From assembly GCA_018136815.1 (NCBI GenBank), contig JADDIW010000087.1:69501-133500 (forward strand): a stretch of 64,000 nt of DNA, written 5' to 3'. This document shows, piece by piece, positions 1 to 11,139 of this stretch. Origin of the DNA: Isochrysis galbana (Eukaryota; Haptophyta; Isochrysidales; Isochrysidaceae). The notes below the pieces were generated by a model, which did no database searches, was not told where the DNA came from, and worked only from the letters and a program-made list of their open reading frames with translations. The translations under genes were made by a program, and so were the position numbers. Position 1 is the first letter of the stretch; every line of letters begins with the position of its first letter.

Positions 1-3000
1 TCGCGATGCGCGAGGGCGGCGGCGGCGATTGGCGTGGCTGCTCGGGCGGCATATTCGGATATGGTGCCTGGTATGGGATTCTATCGTAGTGGATGACCGA
101 GGAAGCGCCGGCAGCGCGCCCGGTAGCGGTCGAAACTTGGGCACTCGGCCCGTTCGGCCAGGTGACGTTGGCGTAGTCGTCGGCGCCACGCACGGCCGAC
201 TATTTCGCGATGCGCGAGGGCGGCGGCGGCGATTGGCGTGGCTGCTCGGGCGGCATATTCGAATATGGTGCCTGGTAGGGCATTCTATCGTAGTGGATGA
301 CCGAGAAAGCGCCGGCAGCGCGCCCGGTAGCGGTCGAAAGTTGGACACTCGGCCCGTTCGGCCGGGTGACGTTCGCGTAGTCGTCGGCGCCACACACGGC
401 CGTCTATTTCGCGATGCGCGAGGGCGGCGGCGGCGATTGGCGTGGCTGCTCGGGCGGCATATTCGGATATGGTGCCTGGTATGGGATTCTATCGTAGTGG
501 ATGACCGAGAAAGCGCCGGCAGCGCGCCCGGTAGCGGTCGAAAGTTGGGCACTCGGCCCGTTCGGCCGGGTGACGTTCGCATAGTCGTCGGCGCCACGCA
601 CGGCCGACTATATCGCGATGCGCGAGGGCGGCGGCGGCGATTGGCGTGGCTGCTCGGGCGGCATATTCGAATATGGTGCCTGGTATGGGATTCTATCGTA
701 GTGGATGACCGAGGAAGCGCCGGCAGCGCGCCCGGCAGCGGTCGAAAGTTGGACACTCGGCCCGTTCGGCCGGGTGACGTTGGCGTTGTCGTCGGCGCCA
801 CACACGGCCGACTATTTCGCGATGCGCGAGGGCGGCGGCGGCGATTGGCGTGGCTGCTCGGGCGGCATATTCGGATATGGCGCCTGGTATGGGATTCTAT
901 CGTAGTGGATGACCGAGAAAGCGCCGGCAGCGCGCCCGGTAGCGGTCAAAAGTTGGGCACTCGGCCCGTTCGGCCGGGTGACGTTGGCGTAGTCGTCGGC
1001 GCCACGCACGGCCGACTATTTCGCGATGCGCGTGGTCGGCGGCGGTGATTGGCGTGGCTGCTCGGGCGGCATATTCGAATATGGTGCCTGGTATGGGATT
1101 CTATCGTAGTGGATGACCGAGAAAGCGCCGGCAGCGCGCCCGGTAGCGGTCGAGAGTTGGACACTCGGCCCGTTCGGCCGGGTGACGTTGGCGTAGTCGT
1201 CGGCGCCACACACGGCCGACTATTTCGCGATGCGCGAGGGCGGCGGCGGCGATTGGCGTGGCTGCTCGGGCGGCATATTCGGATATGGTGCCTGGTATGG
1301 GATTCTATCGTAGTGGATGACCGAGAAAGCGCCGGCAGCGCGCCCGGTAGCGGTCAAACGTTGGGCACTCGGCCCATTCGGCCGGGTGACGTTGGCGTTG
1401 TCGTCGGCGCCACACACGGCCGACTATTTCGCGATGCGCGAGGGCGGCGGCGGCGATTGGCGTGGCTGCTCGGGCGGCATATTCGAATATGGTGCCCGGT
1501 TTGGGATTCTTTCGTAGTGGATGACCGAGAAAGCGCCGGCAGCGCGCCCGGTAGCGGTCGAAAGTTGGACACTCGGCCCGTTCGGCCGGGTGACGTTGGC
1601 GTTGTCGTCGGCGCCACACACGGCCGACTATTTCGCGATGCGCGAGGGCGGCGGCGGCGATTGGCGTGGCTGCTCGGGCGGCATATTCGGATATGGTGCC
1701 TGGTATGGGATTCTATCGTAGTGGATGACCGAGAAAGCGCCGGCAGCGCGCCCGGTAGCGGTCAAAAGTTGGGCACTCGGCCCGTTCGGCCGGGTGACGT
1801 TCGCATAGTCGTCGGCGCCACAAACGGCCGACTATTTCGCGATGCGCGAGGGCGGCGGCGGCGATTGGCGTGGCTGCTCGGGCGGCATATTCGAATATGG
1901 TGCCTGGTATGGGATTCTATCGTAGTGGATGACCGAGAAAGCGCCGGCAGCGCGCCCGGCAGCGGTCGAAAGTTGGGCACTCGGCCCGTTCGGCCGGGTG
2001 ACGTTGGCGTAATCGTCGGCGCCACACACGGCCGACTATTTCGCGATGCGCGAGGGCGGCGGCGGCGATTGGCGTGTCCGCTCGGGCGGCATATTCGGAT
2101 ATGGTGCCTGGTATGGGATTCTATCGTAGTGGATGACCGAGAAAGCGCCGGCAGCGCGCCCGGTAGCGGTCAAACGTTGGGCACTCGGCCCATTCGGCCG
2201 GGTGACGTTGGCGTAGTCGTCGGCGCCACACACGGCCGACTATTTCGCGATGCGCGCGGGCGGCGGCGGCGATTGGCGTGGCTGCTCGGGCGGCATATTC
2301 GAATATGGTGCCCGGTTTGGGATTCTTTCGTAGTGGATGACCGAGAAAGCGCCGGCAGCGCGCCCGGTAGCGGTCGAAAGTTGGACACTCGGCCCGTTCG
2401 GCCGGGTGACGTTGGCGTTGTCGTCGGCGCCACACACGGCCGACTATTTCGCGATGCGCGAGGGCGGCGGCGGCGATTGGCGTGGCTGCTCGGGCGGCAT
2501 ATTCGAATATGGTGCGTGGTATGGGATTCTATCGTAGTGGATGACCGAGAAAGCGCCGGCAGCGCGCCCGGCAGCGGTCGAAAGTTGGGCACTCGGCCCG
2601 TTCGGCCGGGTGACGTTGGCGTAATCGTCGGCGCCACGCACGGCCGACTATATCGCGATGCGCGCGGGCGGCGGCGGCGATTGGCGTGGCTGCTCGGGCG
2701 GCATATTCGAATATGGTGCCTGGTATGGGATTCTATCGTAGTGGATGACCGAGAAAGCGCCGGCAGCGCGCCCGGCAGCGGTCGAAAGTTGGGCACTCGG
2801 CCCGTTCGGCCGGGTGACGTTGGCGTAATCGTCGGCGCCACGCACGGCCGACTATATCGCGATGCGCGCGGGCGGCGGCGGCGATTGGCGTGACTGCTCG
2901 GGCGGCATATTCGGATATGGTGCCTGGTAGGGCATTCTATCGTAGTGGATGACCGAGAAAGCGCCGGCAGCGCGCCCGGTAGCGGTCGAGAGTTGGACAC

Positions 3001-3200
3001 TCGGCCCGTTCGGCCGGGTGACGTTCGCGTAGTCGTCGGCGCCACGCACGGCCGACTATTTCGCGATGCGCGCGGGCGGCGGCGGCGATTGGCGTGGCTG
3101 CTCGGGCGGCATATTCGGATATGGTGCCTGGTAGGGCATTCTATCGTAGTGGATGACCGAGAAAGCGCCGGCAGCGCGCTCGGTAGAGGTGGGAAGTTGG
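1..3200 (+). repeat. 204-bp satellite array, about 15.7 copies
   Basis: Near-identical units recur every 204 bases from the window edge to about 3200. Each carries a block with GATTGGCGTGGCTGCTCGGG and ends near CGGGTGACGTTGGCGTAGTC. Because 204 is a multiple of three and the unit lacks stops in one frame, long open frames run through it (29-1048 and 1049-2893), and every unit also has a 65-codon frame on the other strand. I do not read these as proteins: the homologous array at 36.4-37.8 kb has a 202-bp unit, which would shift frame at every copy. The left boundary lies outside the window. Confidence 0.95.
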
Positions 3201-3806
3201 GTGTTCGAACGCATCTCGGTACATTACCGTTTAGGCGGTTTTTTCGCCAATGCCGATATTCGACAAGATGTGCGAGGCTGGAGAGGGCAATTGGCTCGGC
3301 CACTAGACCAGCATATCTTGATTTAACGTTTTCTGCTGTCCTAGTTGAAATGGATGAAAGAAAAGACCATGCCGTCCGCCCGGTCGCGGTGCCAAATTAG
3401 CCGCTCTAGCCCTCGGTGACTAGTGGTTCACGTAAGCGTCTTGAGTTTTGTGATACTTTCGTACACATTGAAGTGCAAAATTATGAGTTTGACTTAGGGT
3501 CCAGTGTGCAAAGAACCACCCTTGTAGACCCAGTGAGTTGGCGTCAAAATTTTCCTCGTCATTCCATGTTTGTGCCTCGCATGAAGGGCCTCACTAAAAA
3601 TATACCGGAGGGGGCCCGACTGTATTTCGCGCACCGTCTTCGAAGGCCTGAAATTCGGCATTTTTCGAAAATTTCGCCGGGGAACCCCCAATTTTTTTTG
3701 CTGATCCATCCTACCGGAACCTATAGGGAGCTTATTTAGCCCTTCATTTACCCATAATTGCTGGTGCCCTCCGCACCCCCATAGTGAGTGACCGGGCTAC
3801 TATTCC
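3200..3806 (+). repeat. conserved non-repetitive tail of the satellite-bearing element
   Basis: From about 3580 to 3806 this sequence matches, base for base with moderate divergence, the reverse complement of 36029-36285, which sits in the same position relative to the second satellite array. Shared landmarks are AAAATATACCGGAGG, TTTTTCGAAAATTT, TTTTTTTTGCTGAT, a CCTATAG...AGCTTATTTAG block and the terminal CCCTCCGCACCCCC followed by AGTGAGTGACCGGGCTA. Similarity stops just after that terminal block, which probably marks the end of the repeat unit. Short open frames here (for example 3416-3739) are not supported as genes. Confidence 0.8.
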
Positions 3807-3825
3807 CTAACGGCGGTTGCGGCCG

Positions 3826-3950
3826 AGGACGACGAGACGACGAAGGTAGGCGCGGTGGGCGTCGGGGATCTCCGGCTCGCCCTCGCAAAGGAAGCGAATG
3901 AACGGCTGGCAGTAGTACGGCGAATGGCCGCCATCGCTAGGGCGGTCAAA
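3826..3950 (-). pseudogene. short protein-like fragment (CQPFIRFLCEG motif)
   Basis: On the minus strand one frame reads a peptide containing DGGHSPYYCQPFIRFLCEGE and then a basic stretch ending in RRLVVLGRNR before a stop. A related peptide, DGAHNPVVCQPYIRFLCEGG, is readable on the plus strand at about 30183-30245. I cannot assign a family; the FLCEG core is weakly reminiscent of RIH-type repeats. It looks like two decayed copies of one repeated coding piece. Confidence 0.35.
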
Positions 3951-4139
3951 CAGTGTTTTTTTATAAGGGGTGGAAAAATGACCGTCGCAGAATTGAGGAA
4001 ATTTGAGGATTTTTCACGGTAGAAAATTCCCAATACACCCAACTAGCATATATCCGAAGTCCATTAGGACCCGAACCCCCCCCTTGGGCCCCCACAACAA
4101 AACGCAATCAAAAAAAGACAGAAGACGCTAAAATCGCAA

Positions 4140-4290
4140 AAGCTTGAAAAGCTCAACTTCAAGTCGAGACCGGGCGCGCTGCGTGCCCGTTTTCGACGAT
4201 CCATCCTGATTGGGGACTGGGGACCCCACCACATACCAAATACGCAGGTCCCACCCGGATGGTCACGCCAATCGGACAGGCCGCCCTTCG
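4140..4290 (-). repeat. degenerate single monomer of the 204-bp satellite
   Basis: Read on the minus strand, this segment aligns with the satellite unit: GATTGGCGTG, a CGGG-TGG block in place of CGGGCGGCATATT, a TATGG-like stretch, then GCAGCGCGCCCGGT followed by AAGTTG at the same spacing. It is a lone, strongly diverged copy about 1 kb beyond the array, in the orientation opposite to it. Confidence 0.5.
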
Positions 4291-4944
4291 TCACCTCCGC
4301 GTTCGGCTTCACCGGCTGGGGGAGGAGGCGGAGACGCCCATCCGCGGAGGTGACGAGGGGGTGGAGAGGGGGGGGGGGGGGGAAGAGAGATTTACCGGCA
4401 TCCATTTTCTCATGGTTAACTTTCTCACATGGTAACCATCAACTCGCAAGACAGCCGTCGACGGCTGCGTGCCCCCCTCGGCTCTCCGCTCACTCCCTTG
4501 TGATTACATGAATAAGTATGATGTTTTATGGAATTACATGATGTCAGTAGCTACTCGCCCTCTCCCTCTCGATCCATAACACAAGCAAACACTTCAGCGC
4601 GCGGAGACAGATGTCCGTTGGCATACGAAAACGAAAACAGGAGTTTCATTGAAGAATACCAAATGAAGGGGAACGGAGCGAGAGAGATCGAATTGAGGCG
4701 ATTCTCAACAACGGTATCTGGATATATGACGCATAACCGGGTACCTGGAAGTATCTGGTATGCCAGGATTTACTATCTGGATATCCGGCTGCCTGGTAGC
4801 GCGGCGCACGATCCCTATCTGGATACCTGGATCCGTCTACTGTCTACTTAATAAGCAAAGATACCTATTATCTGGATATCTGGTGAACCGGTTACGGTTA
4901 CGGGTCTTATTCGCGAATGCGACAAGTGGGCTCCTGGCAAGCCA

Positions 4945-5050
4945 TCAGGCGTGCCAGGAGCATGGGTGGTTCCTCCCCCATGGCAGGGGAGGAGTGGAGA
5001 GAGGGGGCTCGTCCCCCCCCATGGGCGAACTAAGTATAAACTTAGTTCGC
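4945..5050 (+). repeat. dispersed ~100-bp repeat ending in a perfect palindrome
   Basis: The block GCCAGGAGCATGGGTGGTTC ... CCCCATGGCAGGGGAGGAGT ... is repeated at 30430-30540. It ends at 5025-5050 in a perfect inverted repeat, arms GCGAACTAAGT and ACTTAGTTCGC around an ATAA loop. The core AAGTATAAACTTAGTT recurs at 12615, 30525 and 44961. Confidence 0.7.
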
Positions 5051-5094
5051 GTCTAACTATGAATAAGTTAGTTCAACTTGTGGGGATTTAGAAT

Positions 5095-5660
5095 GGGAGC
5101 CGGGGGCTTGCTTGCGAGGGGGGAGATTCCTGGTTGTTCTGTCATATATGATATCATATATGAGATCTCAGTATGAGTTGCTCTAGACCTGATACTGAGT
5201 GTCATACATATGACAAGACTAGAGGCTACAATTAAACTAGTTTTACTAGTACAAGCTATTCGCTATTCGGGCGCGGGAAATACCGGTGCTCCGAGCTCCG
5301 AGCCCCCCCCCCCCCGCCCCTTAATGGCCGCCAACCTGATGTGCAGCAACGATGGCGGCAGCGACGACGGCGATGACGAGTGTCACACCGCCGTGGAGTG
5401 GGAGCGGCGCCATGTGGAGACGCTCCAGGGGTGTTGCTGTGGGAGCTTGAAATGGTCAGTCATCGAGCAGCATCCGATTCGAAGTACTGAGTAAGAAGAT
5501 TTTTACCATAATGGCGGGTTTATAAGTGTAGATGTTCGGAGTGAGTATCATATGATATCATATGTATGACATCATACTCACTCAGTTCCATGGCAAGTGT
5601 CATATATGACATACTACTATGTCATATGACGGTATGAATGACGGAACAACCTTGGGGGAG
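5095..5660. repeat. AT-rich palindromic island
   Basis: Clusters of self-complementary ATATCATATG-type motifs occur at 5143-5215 and 5535-5640. One has arms GAGTGAGTAT and ATACTCACTC around a core that is itself palindromic (CATATGATATCATATG). In an otherwise GC-rich region these could extrude as cruciforms. No credible gene lies between them; the open frame at 5210-5494 has no recognisable domain. Confidence 0.6.
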
Positions 5661-5714
5661 ATTTGGAGGGGTGCATTATAGGTGTATGTATCTGTGGCAA
5701 TAGCACGCGCCGAG

Positions 5715-5800
5715 GTGTACGGGCAGATGCGCTGAGGGCTGTCGTGTTGGTACCGGGCTAGTGGGAGTAGTGGTACTAATGCTCAGTTATTTTATTATTA
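5715..5800 (+). repeat. dispersed repeat shared with 25.65-26.0 kb
   Basis: GTACGGGCAGATGCGCTG, then TACCGGGCTAGTGGGAGTAG and GTGGTACTAATGCTCA, reappears with about one mismatch in five at 25650-25720. Its second half reappears again at 25972-26008. Confidence 0.6.
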
Positions 5801-6396
5801 CATATGTTTGAGTATTTTCTAAACGGACTATGGACATTTGATGGCTCAGCTGGAGTTATGTCCCATGTTCGACGGAACGCAACCTGCTCTCCCACAAGAT
5901 CGCGCGAGGTGCGGTGTCATAGTCGACGTGGGGCTCGAGGCCCTCCTATGTACATGTACATTTCATAGTCGAGCCCAAAAAGCTACAAACAAAGCGCAAA
6001 GCGAGCAACGCTCGTGGGGGGGGGGGGGGAAGAGAATGCTGCGACTTTATTCGATGTTGGCCTGATATATCTCTTGAATACGTACTCCGCACAGCCAAGC
6101 CTCTATCGGCAAGCTCAGATGGTTGAGGATCGAAGGAGCAATTTAATTCGACCTCATTCACACATTCACACTCCTCGTCGTCTCAGAAGCCTGCAGTATT
6201 GAAGCAGAGCTTATTCACACGCCTCGTAGTCCTTGAAGAAGTCCAAGTAAACAGGTTGAGCCGTCTCACTCGCCATGATCTCGGGACGCAGCAACACAGC
6301 ATGCCATCTCGGACGTTAGGTATCAATGGCAGGGTTGCAGCGCAGGTAGCTCCAGGTGTGGCCGTCGGGACGACGGCGGTTGCTGTGTGGAGGGAG
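5800..6396. other. spacer, no gene seen
   Basis: Contains a G-run at 6017-6028 and short open frames with no family signal. It lies downstream of the glycosyltransferase gene and probably holds its 3' untranslated region. Confidence 0.5.
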
Positions 6397-9231
6397 TCAA
6401 AGGAACGGGGCAAGCTCGGCGCACCAGCGCTTGTCTGAAAGAGCGCCGCTTGACGTGGTAGACCTCTGGTTGGCTAGCGAGTCGGAGCGGTCCAAGTCAG
6501 CGAGATCAGCAGAGCTCATGGGCCGAAGTAAAGCCAGCAACGCCCGCAACCGCGTCACATACGTGTGGCTGCGCCAGGCGTACGCCTGAAGCGCCGCGCT
6601 GGTGGTCGACGACAACGCTGCGGCTGTCCGAAGGCCATGGGCACAGAGCGCGCTGAGATTGGTGGAGTACGCGACAGCATCGGGGGCGCCGGCCGCCTCA
6701 AAGAGCGCGACCACGCCCCGATTGTTGGTGGCGATGGGCTTCCCGAGCGCAGCCGAGTCGAGCGCGCGGTCGGGGATATAGGAGAGGGTCGGCTCGTCAC
6801 TCCGTAGTTGCTCGGCGTCCTGCACGGCGGGCGTGAAGACGGACTCCGCCATGAGCGCCCACCGATCTTCGTCGCGCAGTCGAGCCCGCGGCTCGTTGCG
6901 TATGAGAGGAGGTTGCGTTTGCTGCGCGCACTGGCTTGCGTAGGGGTCGACTGGTGCAGTGCCAGTGCGGACGATTTGTGTGCCAACGGCACGGCAGCCG
7001 GCCGCAAACTCGCAAGTGCGCCTCGCGCCCGCCATGCGGATACTCCCGAGGAAGTACGCGGTGTCCGGCAGACGCCTAGGACGGTGATCTCGGCGCGCGA
7101 CGATCGCGGCGGCGATGTCGTCGGGACTGAGAGTGGTGCCCCAGCCAGCGACAAACAATGCGGGCTGCTGGGCGGAGCCGTCGCGCGTGCATGGGGGCCA
7201 CAAGCCGCACTCCTCGACGAGATGTGACGAACGAGCCAAGAAGGTGGCCGAGTCAAGGTATGACCCACTAGTGTCCGGCCCGCTGACGATCCATTCGACG
7301 ACACGGCCAAGAGGCACAATCGGGGCGAATCGGGGCGGCATCACGTCGTGAAAAATGTACGCCGATTGCGGATCTATGGGTAGGCGCTCTAGCGCCGGAT
7401 CAGTCGTCCAGCCCATATGCTTGGGCGATGCGAAAACTAGAGACCGCCCCAGACGGGAGGAAGGCTTGGCTGTCGACGAAGTGCCACCCTCGTGTCCGAG
7501 GAGGCGGCCGAGAGAGCATCCGTCTGCGAGGCCGGCCGCGTCGATCCAGCACAGGTGGCGTGGTTTGGTGGACCTCCGGAAGGCGTATTTGAGGGCCCGG
7601 TGCACCGCCTTGTGGACGTAGACGTGCGTAGGATAGTTTGACAGGCCCCACACAATCGCACCGCGCAGACCGAGCGCGTCCATCTGCCGCAATAGGGGTT
7701 CCGTATCCGGGTGGACCTCGTCGAATTCCGTGGCATTGTTCGACGGTGAGCTGCGCCATGGCTTGGTAGCGGCAATCAGTTGGCACCGAAGACGGTGAAG
7801 TGTGCAGGACCTCGCGGAGGCTCCAGTGCTGTGATTGCTGGGGCCGCGCTCGGGCGCGGCGCGAGACCTGCGGAGGCCCTCCGGACAGTCGGTTGCGACC
7901 GGCGAGAAGCCAGCCAGCTTGTGCCCGCCAATGGCATGGAGTGCCGCTCGCTCCCCCTCCGCAGCGGCCGTGGCATTTTGGAGGAGATGCGAGATGTTGC
8001 CTTGGCGGTATGCGCCGCATTCGGGCAGTGCAGTCGTGCGGATGTGATATGGCAGCATGGCTCGGCCGTTGACCGTGGCACTAGACCGTGCAGCCAGGAG
8101 GACGGCCGCAGGCGGCCGCATCTTGCGCTGGGTGAAGGTGAATGGCGAGAGTGAGTACTGCCGGAGCAGTCCATTGCGGGCGAGCAACGTGACGAGCACG
8201 TCCACCGCAAAGAGGTGCGGCAGAGTCACTGAGAGGAGTTTGCGCGCGCCGTTGGCGCTGACGACATAGGCGTGCGTGCACAAGCTGCTGGGCGAGGTAA
8301 CGACGCGCTGACCCGTCTCGTTGACTGTCGCGACCACATGCTCGGCGTCGCAGTAGTCGTAGCATCGGCCCAGGTTGATGTACTCCCAGTTGGGGTCGGC
8401 TTGTGAGACGGCGCGAATCGCCGCCTGCACGGCGTCTGAGCCGTGCACGTACTGCATTGGCATGCGACCGCCAGCTGCCACACCGCGCGCCGAGCCAGAG
8501 CGTCCTCTGAGCGCGTACATGGCGTCGTCCTCGAAGACGACGGCGTAAGGCCGGCCCTCACGCAGCATGCTCGCCCACACGCGCCGGTGCGAGAATGCGC
8601 ACGCCACCGTGAAGGTGTCCTGCCGGCTCCTGCCGCTGATCCCGTACTTGCCCAAGTTGAAGCTACCCGACCTGCTCGCGTCAGGATGGACTGCCCCCTG
8701 CGGGATGAGCTTGAAGAAGCCGATGGCGCGCTTGCTGACGGCGGGGATGAAGCTGATGCGCGAGCGCAGTTGAACTGGTCGCTCGCTGGATTCCTCCATG
8801 GCGCGCATAGGTTTGCGCAACACCGACTCGGCGCGCCCGCCGGGCAGACGGTGCAGCTCAAAGGCACCATCCTTCCCACCCAGTGCGGCTCGGACCTGCC
8901 AGAGCGTCCGCGACGGCTCCATCCCGACGGCGTACCACGATATGCTTTCGTCGAATTGCTGATGCGCTATTGGCTCCGAGCCCATGGTATCGCTAGGCTC
9001 AGCCGCTCCGTGCAGGCGACGTCGGCCCGGTGCGCGCTGCCGGCGGCTGTCAATCTGGAGGGCTCCTGGCTCGGAGCCTCGCGCCTGTGTGAGCAATTGG
9101 CGTGCCAGCTTATAGTGCGAGTCGGCCGGCCCGCCCTTATTTGCTTGGGTCGTGGCACTCACAGACGATCCGATCGGGCTAACGAGAGAAGCGGATGATG
9201 CCGCAGAATGAACTCGAGCAGTGGAGTGCAT
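6397..9231 (-). CDS. two-domain glycosyltransferase (GT25-like plus GT-B-like)
   Basis: An uninterrupted frame of 944 residues from the ATG at 9231 (numbers below count from a GTG three codons earlier). Residues ~160-400 look like a family 25 (LPS-type) glycosyltransferase: AFSHRRVWASMLREGRPYAV followed by VFEDDA at 235-240, where the acidic triad should bind a metal-nucleotide sugar, then WEYINLGRCYDYC and THAYVVSANGARKLL at 322-335. After a low-complexity link (430-505), residues ~525-870 contain GAIVWGLSNYPTHVYVHK, HLCWIDAAG, SAYIFHDVMPP and LSYIPDRALDSAALGKPIAT. The last resembles the nucleotide-sugar-binding loop of GT-B enzymes that use spore-maturation-type glycosyltransferase folds. 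No clear signal peptide or transmembrane helix is visible, so the N-terminus (weakly conserved, Ser/Ala-rich) may be incomplete. The gene has no introns, unlike most multi-exon genes here. The GT25 half is fairly certain; the second half is inference. Confidence 0.8.
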   Translation of the reverse strand: MHSTARVHSAASSASLVSPIGSSVSATTQANKGGPADSHYKLARQLLTQARGSEPGALQIDSRRQRAPGRRRLHGAAEPSDTMGSEPIAHQQFDESISWYAVGMEPSRTLWQVRAALGGKDGAFELHRLPGGRAESVLRKPMRAMEESSERPVQLRSRISFIPAVSKRAIGFFKLIPQGAVHPDASRSGSFNLGKYGISGRSRQDTFTVACAFSHRRVWASMLREGRPYAVVFEDDAMYALRGRSGSARGVAAGGRMPMQYVHGSDAVQAAIRAVSQADPNWEYINLGRCYDYCDAEHVVATVNETGQRVVTSPSSLCTHAYVVSANGARKLLSVTLPHLFAVDVLVTLLARNGLLRQYSLSPFTFTQRKMRPPAAVLLAARSSATVNGRAMLPYHIRTTALPECGAYRQGNISHLLQNATAAAEGERAALHAIGGHKLAGFSPVATDCPEGLRRSRAAPERGPSNHSTGASARSCTLHRLRCQLIAATKPWRSSPSNNATEFDEVHPDTEPLLRQMDALGLRGAIVWGLSNYPTHVYVHKAVHRALKYAFRRSTKPRHLCWIDAAGLADGCSLGRLLGHEGGTSSTAKPSSRLGRSLVFASPKHMGWTTDPALERLPIDPQSAYIFHDVMPPRFAPIVPLGRVVEWIVSGPDTSGSYLDSATFLARSSHLVEECGLWPPCTRDGSAQQPALFVAGWGTTLSPDDIAAAIVARRDHRPRRLPDTAYFLGSIRMAGARRTCEFAAGCRAVGTQIVRTGTAPVDPYASQCAQQTQPPLIRNEPRARLRDEDRWALMAESVFTPAVQDAEQLRSDEPTLSYIPDRALDSAALGKPIATNNRGVVALFEAAGAPDAVAYSTNLSALCAHGLRTAAALSSTTSAALQAYAWRSHTYVTRLRALLALLRPMSSADLADLDRSDSLANQRSTTSSGALSDKRWCAELAPFL

Positions 9232-9479
9232 TGGTCGCACGCCACGGCCTGCAGACGGTTCAATCGTGCCTAGCGGCGGGGGTGCTGATTGGACAGTAGG
9301 AGTGGGGCACGGAATCGGGGCGATCGCAGCGAGGAGAAGGCGGCAGGCAGAAGGGGCTGCGTGCCTTTCTCGATTGACGAGGGCGAGTGGCGGCGGAGGG
9401 AGAGGGAGGGGCGCGGGGTCCTTGCGGTGGCAGAGGGACCGAAGGAAGGGGAGGAGCGGGGTGGATGGGAGAGGGGCTC

Positions 9480-9551
9480 AGGGAGGAGGAGGAGGGGGGA
9501 GGGAGGGAGGGAGCGAGAGCGAGAGCGAGATGGTGAGAGAGGCGAGAGAGA

Positions 9552-9602
<51 letters not shown>

Positions 9603-9900
9603 AGAAGAGAGAGAGAGAGAGGGGAGAGGGGGGGGGGGGGGGGATCTAGGGAGAATCAGAAGAAGGAGCGGCACGGGAAGTGAAAGAAAGGGAGAGGGAG
9701 GGAGGGGGGGAGTTGGGGGAGGGGGGAAGAGAGAGAGAGGAGAGACGGGAGCAGATTCGCACAGGAGAGAGAGAGGGGGAGACCCCCCCACAGGAGACGA
9801 GGTAGAGATATGTGAATATTCTCCGTCGGAGAGCATGAGAAACCGGAGCGAGACACAGGGAGGGAGAGCGAGAGAGAGAGAGAGAGAGGGAGCCGTCAAG
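9480..9900 (+). repeat. GA microsatellite and purine-rich tract
   Basis: Contains (GA)n from about 9547 to 9598 and a 13-base G run near 9631. It lies directly upstream of the minus-strand glycosyltransferase, so the coding strand of that gene is CT-rich here. Confidence 0.9.
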
Positions 9901-11139
9901 ACCGTGAGAGGGAGAGGGACGAGGTGCGCCTACTCATCTGTGAACAGGCGGTTTCCTTCTGCTACTCGGACCCCCTCCCTCCCCCCTTTTCGCCCGCTCG
10001 CCTCGTTCTTTGCGGGTGGGGGTGGACGGGGTGCCCCGACTTCCCCTCGGCGCTCTGCCATCCCCCCCCCCGCGCGGCTCTCATTCGGATAGATGAGGAG
10101 ACTAGCGAACCACGGGCGAGCTCATAGGGAGATACGGGGTTCACCTCCGCGGCTCGGCGGTCCAAACCCGCCCTGCGCCAGCCGGCTGTGACGGGGGGGG
10201 AAGACGCCGCCCCCCCACTCCCCCCGCGCGGCTCTTATCGGGATGGACGAGGAGACTCTCGAACCACGGGCGAGCTCCTAGGGAGATGCGGGGTCCAAAC
10301 CCGCCCTGCGCCGCTCGCCTGTGGACGGGGACGAGAAGGCCGCCCCCCCGCGCGGAGAGAGAGAGAGATCTCAGAGAGAGAAGGAGGGGGGGGAAGAGAG
10401 ATAGAGAGAGGCTCCGCTCTTTTACAATATCTAGTGGACGCAGCCACATAGATCTAGAGACGCATATCCACCGCGTCTGCAGCAGAGAGAGAGGGAGAGG
10501 GGGGGGAGCCAAGGGTCTCCCGGCCATTTTATCAAGTGACAGGCGCCCTTCACTCGCCTACCCATCGTCGACCCGTTGGCGGCGCAGAGTCTCTCTCTCT
10601 CCCCCCCCCCCCCCTCTCTCTCTCCCTCTCTCTCTCTCCCTCTCCCTCTCCCTCCCTCTCCCTCTCTCTCCCCCCCCCCCCCCTCTCTCTCCCTCTCTCT
10701 CTCTCCCTCTCCCTCTCCCTCCCTCTCCCTCTCCCTCTCTCTCTCCTCCTCTCTCTCTCCCTCTCTCTCCCCCGCGCCACCCCCCCCCCCCCCCCCGCGC
10801 GCGGCGGCGCTCGCCTCTTCAAGGAGATGGCGAGCCAAAGGTCCGAAGGAGGTCGCCAGCCCTTCTCTCTCTTCTCCATCCCCCCCCCCCCCTCTCCCCC
10901 CCTCTCTCCCCCCCCTTCTCTCTTCTGCCCCCCCCCCCCCCCCCCCCCCCCTCTCCCCCCTCTCCCCCCTCTCTCCCCCCCTCCCCTCTCCCCCCCCCTT
11001 CTCTCTTCTCCCCCCCCCTCCCCCCCCAGGGCGGAGAGAGAGAGAGAGAGAGAGGTCGCCCCCCCCCCTCCCCCCCCCCCCCCCCCAAACGACTCTCTCA
11101 ACACGACGCGAGAGACCGGCCCACCCCACCAGCAGCACC
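9900..11139. repeat. low-complexity region, mostly CT/C-rich
   Basis: From 10590 to 11095 the plus strand is almost purely C and T with C-runs of 12-20. At 10130-10330 there is an imperfect repeat of a GGGCGAGCTC-TAGGGAGAT...GGGG block (two copies about 150 bases apart). Long open frames crossing this region are products of base composition, not genes. Confidence 0.8.

Noticed and set aside
29-2893. Long plus-strand ORFs (339 and 614 codons) made of 68-residue repeats
   Set aside because: The frame follows from a 204-bp stop-free satellite unit; the homologous array has a 202-bp unit that would shift frame at each copy.
1-3200. CRISPR-like array
   Set aside because: Units are contiguous tandem repeats without unique spacers, in a eukaryotic context.
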